From Lachnospiraceae bacterium (GTDB lineage Bacteria > Bacillota > Clostridia > Lachnospirales > Lachnospiraceae): DNA of 59,513 nucleotides. The translations under genes and the position numbers were made by a program. Location: NCBI GenBank assembly GCA_017442585.1, contig JAFRZM010000005.1, positions 1 to 59,513 of the forward strand, written 5' to 3'. The notes below the pieces were generated by a model that worked only from the letters and a program-made list of their open reading frames with translations, did no database searches and was not told the DNA's origin. Below, in pieces: positions 35,464 through 43,036 of the stretch. How positions within the stretch are numbered: position 1 is the first letter of the stretch; each line of letters begins with the position of its first letter.

Positions 35464-36375
35464 ATGGAGACAAACATACTATTAGAGAATGGTACTAATG
35501 AAGTCGAAATTCTTGAATTTACATTAGACGACAATCATTATGGCATCAACGTAGCCAAAATACGAGAGATTTTGACATACCAGCCGGTAACCCCGGTTCC
35601 GAATTCACACTATTGTGTGGAAGGTATTTTCATGCCGCGTGATACTATGATTACAGTTATAAGCTTACGTGAGAGTTTGGGACTTAAGCCGGCGGATATC
35701 GACGGATTATTCATTATCACGAATTTCAATAAATTAAACATCGCTTTCCATGTTGACAGAGTTATCGGAATTCACAGAATCTCATGGGCAGACATTAATA
35801 CACCTGATTCAACAATTAATGCTGAGAATAACGGCGTATCTACAGGTGTTGTTAAGTTTGATGATAAGCTCGTAGTAATCCTTGACTTTGAGAAGATAGT
35901 TACAGATATCAGTCCTGATACAGGACTCCGTGTAACAGATGTTGAAGCATTTGAAGGAAGAGACAGAGGCGAGTGCCCGATTATTATCGCAGAAGACTCA
36001 CCGATGTTAGGAAGAATGATTACAGACTGCTTAAAGAAGTCAGGCTACAAAAAGCTTAAGCTTTGTGAAAACGGTCAGGTAGCATGGGATCAGTTAAATG
36101 AGTGGAAGGATGCAGGCAATCTTTATAAGAATGCTAAATGTATCATCACAGATATCGAGATGCCTGTAATGGACGGACATCGTCTTACAAAGCTTTGTAA
36201 GGAAGATGACGAGATTAAGCTTATTCCACTTGTAATCTTCTCATCACTCGTAAATGATGAAATGAGAAGAAAGGGCGAGGCACTTGGTGCGGATGCCCAG
36301 CTTACAAAACCTGAAATCGGACAGCTTGTATCTGCTATTGATAAACTTATCGACAACAGTAAAGCTCCGGAATAA
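35464..36375 (+). CDS. cheV: Chemotaxis protein CheV (CheW-receiver)
   Basis: The 303-residue protein couples chemoreceptors to CheA and carries an adaptation receiver. The CheW-like domain spans about 10-160 ('FTLDDNHYGINVAKIREIL', 'FMPRDTMITVISLRESLGL', 'VKFDDKLVVILDFEKI'). The receiver spans about 175-300 with acidic pair 'IIAEDSPM', phospho-Asp230 in 'CIITDIEMPVMDG' and Lys in 'QLTKPEI'. ATG at 35464 lies 6 bases after AAGGAGG; an in-frame ATG at 35446 overlaps that site and is rejected. A flagellar-type promoter is upstream. Confidence 0.93.
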   Translation: METNILLENGTNEVEILEFTLDDNHYGINVAKIREILTYQPVTPVPNSHYCVEGIFMPRDTMITVISLRESLGLKPADIDGLFIITNFNKLNIAFHVDRVIGIHRISWADINTPDSTINAENNGVSTGVVKFDDKLVVILDFEKIVTDISPDTGLRVTDVEAFEGRDRGECPIIIAEDSPMLGRMITDCLKKSGYKKLKLCENGQVAWDQLNEWKDAGNLYKNAKCIITDIEMPVMDGHRLTKLCKEDDEIKLIPLVIFSSLVNDEMRRKGEALGADAQLTKPEIGQLVSAIDKLIDNSKAPE

Positions 36376-36386
36376 ATTTAGACAAA

Positions 36387-36433
36387 TAGCCTCAAGCATT
36401 CCATGAATCATGGGGTGGTTGAGGCTTTTTTTT
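36387..36433 (+). terminator. Terminator or attenuator between cheV and the acidic membrane protein gene
   Basis: GCCTCAAGCATTCCATG pairs with CATGGGGTGGTTGAGGC (one mismatch, some wobbles) followed by eight T. The next ribosome site begins only about 25 bases later, leaving little room for a separate promoter. Confidence 0.8.
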
Positions 36434-36467
36434 GAAGTATATGAAGAAAGTTTAGGGAGGTGGCATT

Positions 36468-38357
36468 TTGAGTAAGGAAAACGAAGATTACTTGGACAAA
36501 TTACTTAATTCCGTACAAGAAGTACCACAGAATCCTGCCAGGCAGGTTAAGAAGAATAATGTAAACAATAAAAGACCAATGTCTTCTGCAGATAGAAAAG
36601 CCGATAGTTTTTTGGCTGATTTTGAGAAAGAGCTTATGGAGTCGGACGATGACGATTTCTTAAGCGATTTCGAGATGGATCTTGAGGAAGATCCGCTTGG
36701 CGACGCGGATTTTGGTGAGGAGCTTTTTAATGATGAAGCGGGCCTTGACAAAATGATGGAAAATGCCGCAAATGATGACGAAATGATAGACGGTGTATTT
36801 GACGGAGTAGGTGCGGAAAATAATTCCGCTCCGGAAGAACCGGTGAATGTAGAGACACCTGCAGAAGATTCGGGTGATGCTGCAGAAACCGAAGATGACT
36901 TTATGTCAGGCCTTTCAGCTATAATGGGACAGGAAGATAGTAACGAGAATGCTACAGTGGAAGATGCACCTTCAAATGATTTGCCATTGGAAGATTTCAC
37001 TGCAGAACCTATTTCAAGTGATGAATCAAATTCCGAAGAAAGTGCTGAAGAATCCGGAGATATCGGAATTCCGGATCTTAGCCCTGATACATTAAAGGAT
37101 ATGATGTCTGATATGGCAGAACAAAGTGACGGTAGCGAAGCCGGAAGCTTAGATATGGGGATGGATTTTGGAGATCTTGGCTTCGGGGATGCTGCTGAAG
37201 GCGGAGAGGGTAGCGCACCTGTCGGTGATGATGCATCTGCCGATGATATTATATCAATGCTTAATGACCTCGGAGATGGAGACGAAGATCTTAAGGATAT
37301 AGGAAGTATGCTTAGTGCCGATGAGAACGGAGAGTCAATCGGTATTACTGAGACTGAAGTAGCCGGAGATCTTGCGGGACTTGGATTTGATCTTGATGTT
37401 GCGGCCGATATAAGTTCGGACGATCCGGAACTTGCAATGATAAAAGAACAGCCGTCATCATCGGGAAGTGACGATGGAGAAGGCACAAAGAAGAAAGGCT
37501 TTTTGGCAAAGCTTAAGGATTTGTTCTTTGGTTCCGACGAGGACGAGGATGCACCACAGGTTATTGCAAACGCGAAGCAGCAAAGTACTTCGGATCTTGC
37601 AAGTGAACTTGCTGATGAAGATGCCGATATTTTAAGAGCATTGGAAGGCGGCGGTGATGAAAGCGGTGAAGAGACACCGGCTGAACCTGTACTTTCCGAA
37701 AAAGAACAAAAGGCTAAAGAAAAAGCAGAGAAGAAGGCTGCAAAGAAGAAGGAAAAAGAAGAAAAGAAAAAGGCAAAGGCTGCGGCAAAAGCTGCAAAGC
37801 CGAAAAAAGAAAAGAAGCCTAAAGCCCCGAAGGTTAAGACGAAACCTCTTCCTAAGGGACCTGTATTTGTAATACTTCTTCTTGCAGGATCGATACTTGG
37901 AATAACGCTTTTCTTATCAAATACCGTTAATAACAGAATGGCGATGAGTAAGGCAGAAAATTATTTTACCAAGGGCGAATATGTAAACGCGTATAATGTT
38001 CTTAATCCGTTGAAGCTTAAGGATAAAGATGATAAGATATTCTTAAAGAAAGTATCAATGCTCGCTTCAATGGAAGAGTTTTACAGAGCGTACGCTACAC
38101 TTTCAACATCCGGAAGACAGGAACTTGCGTTGGATGCGTTGGTACGAATGATAGGTCATTATGATATAATGATCAATGATGCTGGTGAACTTGGAATATC
38201 GGCAGAGCTTACTGTCTATGAGAACAATGCGGAGAAGCTGTTAAATGAGGTTTATAATGTGTCATTTGAAGATGCATTAAAACTTTATGATATGCGTGAC
38301 CGGCAGGAGTATTCGATAGAACTTGTAAAGGTTTTAAGAAGAGCCGGCATACAATGA
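36468..38357 (+). CDS. Very acidic single-pass membrane protein with K-rich juxtamembrane stretch
   Basis: This 629-residue protein has no family I recognise. Residues 1-370 are dominated by Asp, Glu, Ser and Gly with short repeats such as 'DFGDLGFGD' and 'DDFLSDFEMDLEEDPLG'. Residues about 405-462 are Lys/Ala/Glu-rich. A single membrane segment at 464-487 follows ('FVILLLAGSILGITLFL'), and the last 140 residues look like two or three helical TPR-like pairs ('AENYFTKGEYVNAYNVLNPL'). By the positive-inside rule the acidic half is cytoplasmic and the TPR-like part outside. The start is TTG at 36468, 7 bases after AGGGAGG. It lies between cheV and a FliD-like gene. Confidence 0.8.
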   Translation: MSKENEDYLDKLLNSVQEVPQNPARQVKKNNVNNKRPMSSADRKADSFLADFEKELMESDDDDFLSDFEMDLEEDPLGDADFGEELFNDEAGLDKMMENAANDDEMIDGVFDGVGAENNSAPEEPVNVETPAEDSGDAAETEDDFMSGLSAIMGQEDSNENATVEDAPSNDLPLEDFTAEPISSDESNSEESAEESGDIGIPDLSPDTLKDMMSDMAEQSDGSEAGSLDMGMDFGDLGFGDAAEGGEGSAPVGDDASADDIISMLNDLGDGDEDLKDIGSMLSADENGESIGITETEVAGDLAGLGFDLDVAADISSDDPELAMIKEQPSSSGSDDGEGTKKKGFLAKLKDLFFGSDEDEDAPQVIANAKQQSTSDLASELADEDADILRALEGGGDESGEETPAEPVLSEKEQKAKEKAEKKAAKKKEKEEKKKAKAAAKAAKPKKEKKPKAPKVKTKPLPKGPVFVILLLAGSILGITLFLSNTVNNRMAMSKAENYFTKGEYVNAYNVLNPLKLKDKDDKIFLKKVSMLASMEEFYRAYATLSTSGRQELALDALVRMIGHYDIMINDAGELGISAELTVYENNAEKLLNEVYNVSFEDALKLYDMRDRQEYSIELVKVLRRAGIQ

Positions 38358-38395
38358 TACATAGTAGTTTTTTTATTTAAAAAGGAGTGATTTAT

Positions 38396-39121
38396 ATGAC
38401 AGGGATGTACGGATTACAGAATAGTTCCATAAGTTCATTGTTTTCCGGGTTCAATGGAGTGAACACGACAAGTACAAGCTCAAGTATACTTGCAGATTAT
38501 GCATCACTTAGGAATGGTTCTTATAAGAGACTTGCTAAGAATTACTATCGCGACCAGAATAATTCCGACAGGAAACTTAGGCTTAAGACTACTAAAGAAG
38601 ACACAAAGAAGTTAAACGAACTTAGATCAAATTCAAAAGACCTCTTTGAGGCTTCGACAAAGCTTATGTCGACTAATTTTGAACCAAAGACCGATAAGGA
38701 AAAAGAGGCTGCATTCGATAATATTAAAGCGTTCGTTGATAGCTATAACGATACTGTAAAAGATACAAAAGATGCAACAAATACTTCGATACTTACGGCA
38801 GCTTCATCAATGGTTAAGTCCACGCAGGCAAATAAGGGACTTTTGGGACAGCTCGGAATCAAAGTCAATGCGGATAATACACTAAAACTTGATGAGAGTT
38901 TTTACAAGGATGAAGACGGTAAGATGAAGGATGTAAATTACAATCCTGCAAAGGCTCTGTTTAAAGGAATGGGTTCGTATGCCCAGAACGTAAGCAGTAA
39001 ATCGTCTTATATGTCGACATCTGCGACAAATGCAGCATCAAAGGCAACGACTTATACAAGTGTCGGAAATTATAACAAGTACGGAAGAGATTATTCTTCG
39101 CTATTTGATAACATGGTTTAA
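38396..39121 (+). CDS. FliD-C-terminus-like protein lacking the D0 region
   Basis: This 241-residue Ser/Asn/Lys-rich protein has no signal peptide. Its middle and end resemble the C-terminal part of flagellar cap protein FliD: 'AASSMVKSTQANKGLLGQLGI', 'DNTLKLDESFYKDEDG' and 'ALFKGMGSYAQNVSSKSSYM'. The N-terminus ('SISSLFSGFNGVN') does not match the FliD D0 helix. I chose ATG at 38396, 8 bases after AAAGGAG. Full FliD proteins are typically at least twice as long, so this is either a reduced cap or a separate surface or export-dependent family. It is cotranscribed with its flanks (gaps about 30-40 bases). Confidence 0.7.
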   Translation: MTGMYGLQNSSISSLFSGFNGVNTTSTSSSILADYASLRNGSYKRLAKNYYRDQNNSDRKLRLKTTKEDTKKLNELRSNSKDLFEASTKLMSTNFEPKTDKEKEAAFDNIKAFVDSYNDTVKDTKDATNTSILTAASSMVKSTQANKGLLGQLGIKVNADNTLKLDESFYKDEDGKMKDVNYNPAKALFKGMGSYAQNVSSKSSYMSTSATNAASKATTYTSVGNYNKYGRDYSSLFDNMV

Positions 39122-39151
39122 TAACATACTTTAACTTGAAGGGATAGAATA

Positions 39152-39673
39152 ATGTCACTGTTTGGCAAATTGGTAGATGGTCTGTTTCAGGCGCGCTTTG
39201 TCGAAGACAGAGAGCGTGACTATGAAAAAGAACGGGAAAAGATCCGGCAAAAGATTAAGAAGACCATAAAAGAAACTGAAGACAAAGGGGAATTAGATAG
39301 CTTCATGGCAGAGATGAATGAGAAGATAGACGGACTTAAGACATCTATCGAGGAGACAATTAAAGAAAACAGTGATATAAAGGCGGAAAGAATAAGCGTA
39401 AAGATCGATGAAGAAGTTGCGGCTTTAAAGACAGAACTTAAGGATGGATTCAATAGGATAGAAGATAAGATTCATTCCGAGAATGTTAAGTCATACCGTA
39501 ATATTCAGGCATTGGTTGATGAGATGGACAAGAAGATTGCAAAGGAAGATGACCTATTCTGGAGACTTCGTTCTATCAAAAGATCGATAAGCGTTCTTGT
39601 ATGGCTGTCACTTGGAATCTTTATAACGGTTATTCTTTACATATTATACTCTCTTGGAGTATTCTCCTTTTAG
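39152..39673 (+). CDS. Tail-anchored coiled-coil protein
   Basis: The 173-residue product has an almost continuous E/K heptad-type helix (residues about 18-135; for example 'EKEREKIRQKIKKTIKETE' and 'RISVKIDEEVAALKTELK') and one C-terminal membrane segment (about 148-168). It would be a cytoplasmic rod anchored at the membrane. I recognise no family. It follows the FliD-like gene by 30 bases and ends at a terminator. Coiled coils hold partners, but none can be named. Confidence 0.7.
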   Translation: MSLFGKLVDGLFQARFVEDRERDYEKEREKIRQKIKKTIKETEDKGELDSFMAEMNEKIDGLKTSIEETIKENSDIKAERISVKIDEEVAALKTELKDGFNRIEDKIHSENVKSYRNIQALVDEMDKKIAKEDDLFWRLRSIKRSISVLVWLSLGIFITVILYILYSLGVFSF

Positions 39674-39694
39674 TAGCTAAACAACAAATAATGA

Positions 39695-39726
39695 AAGGAC
39701 CTGCCGTTTGACAGGTCCTTATTTTT
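39695..39726. terminator. Terminator between convergent genes
   Basis: AAGGACCTG (39695-39703), loop, CAGGTCCTT (39712-39720), then ATTTTT. It ends the chemotaxis/FliD-like run. Confidence 0.85.
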
Positions 39727-39742
39727 GAAATTTAGTATTTGA

Positions 39743-40267
39743 TTATTGTACCAGCATGTCCATAAGGTAGTTATAGACGTCGTCGCTTTTGCTTTTGAAA
39801 TTGTTACACATGGTTTCGGCTTGTTTTGCACCTACGGTATTAAGCAAAAGCTCGAAAATTACTACGCTTTTATCTTTAATCTGACAGCGGATTGCGTATT
39901 GATTGCCTTTGATGTTATAGTAATCCGCTTCGACTTCGATATCTTTTTTTAACGAGATTTCATGCTTGTTGCAATATTCAATGATTTCATCCTTTATCGT
40001 ATCGGATATCTTATCGTTAAAGTAGTCAAGGGTTATGTGGCCGTTATCCGTTATGCGATAGATTGCTACTTTATCTGAATTAATCTCTGATGTGATAAGG
40101 TTTGAATCTATAAGTTCTTCCAATGTCTGCTGTAAAGTGAAGAAATTGGTATATTCCATTGTGAGGATAAAATCCGAAATGCTTGTATTGGAAAGCGGAT
40201 AGTCCGCATTGTCAAGCATAAAAAGGATTATAAGTTTATATAATGTGGTTGGATCCGATGTAGGCAT
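39743..40267 (-). CDS. DUF4364-family (winged-helix-like) protein
   Basis: This 174-residue protein matches the clostridial DUF4364 pattern: 'LYKLIILFMLDNADYPLSNTSISDFIL' region (residues 8-35), 'TLQQTLEELIDSNLI', 'YRITDNGHITLDYF' (wing), then a mixed C-terminal domain. The first 85 residues look like a winged helix-turn-helix of PadR/MarR type, so it is probably a DNA-binding regulator. It is transcribed away from the flagellin-like gene, and a perfect palindrome lies between them, making it a candidate repressor or activator of that unit. Confidence 0.85.
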   Translation of the reverse strand: MPTSDPTTLYKLIILFMLDNADYPLSNTSISDFILTMEYTNFFTLQQTLEELIDSNLITSEINSDKVAIYRITDNGHITLDYFNDKISDTIKDEIIEYCNKHEISLKKDIEVEADYYNIKGNQYAIRCQIKDKSVVIFELLLNTVGAKQAETMCNNFKSKSDDVYNYLMDMLVQ

Positions 40268-40354
40268 AAAATCATCTTCCTTTATTTATTGTCATAAGTA
40301 TTACTTTTCCAATTTTAGCATAAATAAACGAATTTGAAAATATTGTGTAGAATA

Positions 40355-40383
40355 TTGCTTAATATTAAGATACGTGTTATGAT
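40355..40383 (+). promoter_or_regulatory. Promoter of the flagellin-like operon
   Basis: TTGCTT (40355-40360) and TATGAT (40378-40383) are 17 bases apart. It is of vegetative type; no CCGATAA flagellar -10 is present here. Confidence 0.5.
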
Positions 40384-40400
40384 TTTCCAAAGTGGAAAAT
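40382..40400 (+). promoter_or_regulatory. Perfect palindrome at the start site of the flagellin-like operon
   Basis: ATTTTCCA-AAG-TGGAAAAT: 8-base arms, 3-base centre. It begins inside the -10 and covers the expected start site, the classic position for a repressor operator. In RNA it would form a 5' terminal hairpin that could stabilise the message. Confidence 0.6.
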
Positions 40401-40431
40401 TTGTGTTATTGCTATAGAAGGAGGTATCCTT

Positions 40432-41193
40432 ATGAGTGGTATTATTAAAATAAGCGATTCTCTGAACAATTCCTATCAAAAATTAAGCTCCGGTAAGAGG
40501 ATCAATAAGGCGGCAGATGATGCTGCAGGTTTACAGATTGCTGAAAAGACAAAGAGCAGTATAAACGGTTATGATGTCGGTGCAAATAACATGAAAACCG
40601 GCAATAATCTTATTAATACTGCAGATTCGGCACTTGATTCAATGACCGGAAGTCTGCAAAGACTTCGCGAATTGGCTGTAGCGGCACAGAATACCGCAAT
40701 TTACGGTGATGACGATATCAAAGCCATGCAGGATGAAGCAACACAGCTTTTGCAGGGAATGGATGGAGTCGTTGATACTGCGACGTTTAACGGTAAGAGA
40801 TTACTTGATGACAATGAACTTAACATTCAGTCTTCGGGTAATGACTCGATGAAATTAAACACTTATAATTCATCGGTCGATTCGCTGGGTTTATCAGGAC
40901 TTAATATCGCTTCAAATGATGCATTACAGAAAATCGATAATGCGATAAATTCGATAAGCGATAACAGAAGTGCTTTGGGTGCAAAATCTAATGCATTGAC
41001 TTATGCCACAGATTATAACCGTGGTGCATCGCAGTATTTAAATGAAGCCAACAGTCGTATCGAAGACCTCGATTATGCTAAAGAAATAAGCGAGAAGAAA
41101 AAGTCGGAAGCATTAAATGAATACTCAAATCTGATGCAGAAGAAGCAGTTGGAGCAACAGGAAAATAGTACAAAGAGATTACTCGGATTATAG
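40432..41193 (+). CDS. Atypical flagellin
   Basis: This 253-residue protein has the flagellin D1 cores: N-terminal 'YQKLSSGKRINKAADDAAGLQIAEK', 'GNNLINTADSALDSM' and 'LQRLRELAVAAQN', and C-terminal 'SRIEDLDYAKEI'. The variable middle is minimal. The ends differ from normal flagellin: the N-terminus lacks about a dozen residues of the 'MxINxNxxAxN' helix, and the C-terminal helix, usually hydrophobic and ending LLQ/LLR, is K/E/Q-rich ('KKQLEQQENSTKRLLGL'). These D0 helices build the filament core, so normal polymerisation is doubtful. GAAGGAGG precedes ATG. It heads a five-gene run. Confidence 0.85.
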   Translation: MSGIIKISDSLNNSYQKLSSGKRINKAADDAAGLQIAEKTKSSINGYDVGANNMKTGNNLINTADSALDSMTGSLQRLRELAVAAQNTAIYGDDDIKAMQDEATQLLQGMDGVVDTATFNGKRLLDDNELNIQSSGNDSMKLNTYNSSVDSLGLSGLNIASNDALQKIDNAINSISDNRSALGAKSNALTYATDYNRGASQYLNEANSRIEDLDYAKEISEKKKSEALNEYSNLMQKKQLEQQENSTKRLLGL

Positions 41194-41195
41194 TT

Positions 41196-42260
41196 ATGGG
41201 CGTACATGAGACGTTATGGGGAAACGGGTTTGACCTTAAGCCGGTTTCCCTTTTCACTTTGAAAGAAAAGAATATCGAAGCCGATATATCAAATATGGGC
41301 GGACTTATAAAGTCGTTAAGGGTTAAGGGACGTGACGGCTCATTTTTTGATGTAATACTTGGATTTGACGATGCGGAAGGATATAAGAACAATAAATCCT
41401 GCATAGGAGCTATAGTAGGACGAAATTGTAATCGTATCGCTGAAGGAAAGTTTTTCTTGAATAACAGGGAATATTGCCTTGTACAAAATGACGGTACCAA
41501 TAATCTTCATACCGGTCCGGGCGGTACTCATTATAAGACATTTGATGTTGACAGAGATAAGTCGACAGAGACGGTTTTAAAAATGCATGTTATCGACAAG
41601 GAAGAAGAGATGTCTTTTCCGGGAAATGTCGATCTTGATTATACATATACTCTTGGTGAGAATACTTTATTATTCGAAGCAAATGCAGTGCCTGATAAGG
41701 ATACGGTAATCAATATTACATCGCATCTTTATTTCAATCTCTCCGGGCAGGAAACCTTAAATCTAAACTGGCAAAGCATACGCTTTAATTCGGAGCTTTA
41801 TAACGAGCTAGGCAAACATATGATACCGACAGGTAAGTGTTGCCATGTGTACGGAACATGTTTTGATTTCACCAATCCGAAGCCTATATTAAAGGATATC
41901 TTTTCTGATGATATCCAGATGGAAAAGGCCAACGGATACGATCATAATTTCATTATAAAAAGAACGGAAGATGCAAGACGTGATGATGTGTATCTTTGCG
42001 CAGTGGCACATTCCGATATGTCGGGTATTACGATGAAGGTCTATGCGAATACTCCGGGATTCCAGTATTATACCGGCAATTTCTTAAACGAGCCTAATGG
42101 AAAAGGCGGTGTGGACTACGTTAAGAGGAGTGGATTTTGTATTGAACCGCAGTTTGTACCAAACGCGATCAATATGGATTCAGATATAATAGCAAAACCG
42201 ATTGTAAGATCCGGTGAGCATTATAATTTAAAGATTCTGTATGAATTTACTTTTGAATGA
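41196..42260 (+). CDS. galM: Aldose 1-epimerase (galactose mutarotase family)
   Basis: The 354-residue enzyme interconverts alpha and beta anomers of aldoses. Expected motifs are 'MGGLIKSL', 'IGAIVGRNCNRIAEGKF', 'NNLHTGPGG' (His), 'NITSHLYFNLSG' (catalytic His) and 'FCIEPQFVPNAIN' (catalytic Glu). Its start lies 2 bases after the flagellin-like stop with almost no ribosome site, suggesting translational coupling. No other sugar gene is adjacent, which is odd for galM and may imply a role for a surface sugar, though that is speculative. Confidence 0.88.
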   Translation: MGVHETLWGNGFDLKPVSLFTLKEKNIEADISNMGGLIKSLRVKGRDGSFFDVILGFDDAEGYKNNKSCIGAIVGRNCNRIAEGKFFLNNREYCLVQNDGTNNLHTGPGGTHYKTFDVDRDKSTETVLKMHVIDKEEEMSFPGNVDLDYTYTLGENTLLFEANAVPDKDTVINITSHLYFNLSGQETLNLNWQSIRFNSELYNELGKHMIPTGKCCHVYGTCFDFTNPKPILKDIFSDDIQMEKANGYDHNFIIKRTEDARRDDVYLCAVAHSDMSGITMKVYANTPGFQYYTGNFLNEPNGKGGVDYVKRSGFCIEPQFVPNAINMDSDIIAKPIVRSGEHYNLKILYEFTFE

Positions 42261-42274
42261 TTAAGGAGGGTGTT

Positions 42275-42997
42275 ATGGCAGAAGCACAGACAATGGAGGA
42301 CTTAAAAGAAGAACTCGAAGAATCATTAAAGAAGGGTCCAATGGACGCTAATTATGAGGAATTAAAGGAAGCAATGAATAAGGGGGAAATATTCAGCGTT
42401 AAAATCCTTTCACAGGTAAAGGGTGGAGTTACGACTGAAGTTAACGGATTGCGCGCTTTTATTCCTGCATCACAGTTATCAGCAGATTATATCGAGGACA
42501 TTGCTCCTTTTGTAAATAAAACTGTTGAAGCTTGTCTCGTTACGGTAGATCCGGCGAAGAACAGCGTTATAATGTCAGTTAAGGAAGTAGAAGTTAAGAA
42601 GAAGAATAAGGCACGCGAGGAAAAAATGGCTTCAATCAAGGTCGGTGAAGACTATATGGGTAAAGTTGAATCCATTAAAGACTACGGTGCATTTATAGAC
42701 TTGGGTGACGGAGTTAAGGGATTACTTCACATTTCAAGAATCTGCAACAAGAGAATCAAGACTCCTGCAGAGGTTATAAAGGAAGGCGAAGAAATAAAGG
42801 TACGCGTCGTAGAGATTAAAGACGGTAAGGTTTCATTAAGCACAAAGGTATTTGATGAAACACCTGTTGAAAGAAGAGCACCTAGAAAAGAAAGAACAGA
42901 AAATGAAGAGGATGAAGCACAGCATATCGAGCATACCGAAGGTGATATTGCGACCTCATTATCAGGACTTTTAAGCGGTATTAAGCTTGACAATTAA
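42275..42997 (+). CDS. Protein with two S1 RNA-binding domains
   Basis: The 240-residue protein carries one divergent S1 unit (about 35-110, 'GEIFSVKILSQVKGGVTTEV', 'RAFIPASQLS') and one canonical S1 unit (about 125-195, 'GKVESIKDYGAFIDLGDGVKG', 'LLHISRI'). An acidic tail follows. It resembles the shorter S1-domain proteins of clostridia (RpsA-like or YabR-like), which bind mRNA or ribosomes. ATG at 42275 is 5 bases after AAGGAGGG; an in-frame ATG at 42257 overlapping the galM stop has no site of its own. Confidence 0.85.
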   Translation: MAEAQTMEDLKEELEESLKKGPMDANYEELKEAMNKGEIFSVKILSQVKGGVTTEVNGLRAFIPASQLSADYIEDIAPFVNKTVEACLVTVDPAKNSVIMSVKEVEVKKKNKAREEKMASIKVGEDYMGKVESIKDYGAFIDLGDGVKGLLHISRICNKRIKTPAEVIKEGEEIKVRVVEIKDGKVSLSTKVFDETPVERRAPRKERTENEEDEAQHIEHTEGDIATSLSGLLSGIKLDN

Positions 42998-43036
42998 TTG
43001 AGAATCATTTTTGCATGAGGCAGTGGGAGATTATCT

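Noticed and set aside
36488-37486. Antisense open frame of 332 codons opposite the acidic membrane protein
   Set aside because: It is serine/proline-rich low-complexity translation that mirrors the GA-rich Asp/Glu codons on the plus strand, and it lacks a ribosome site.
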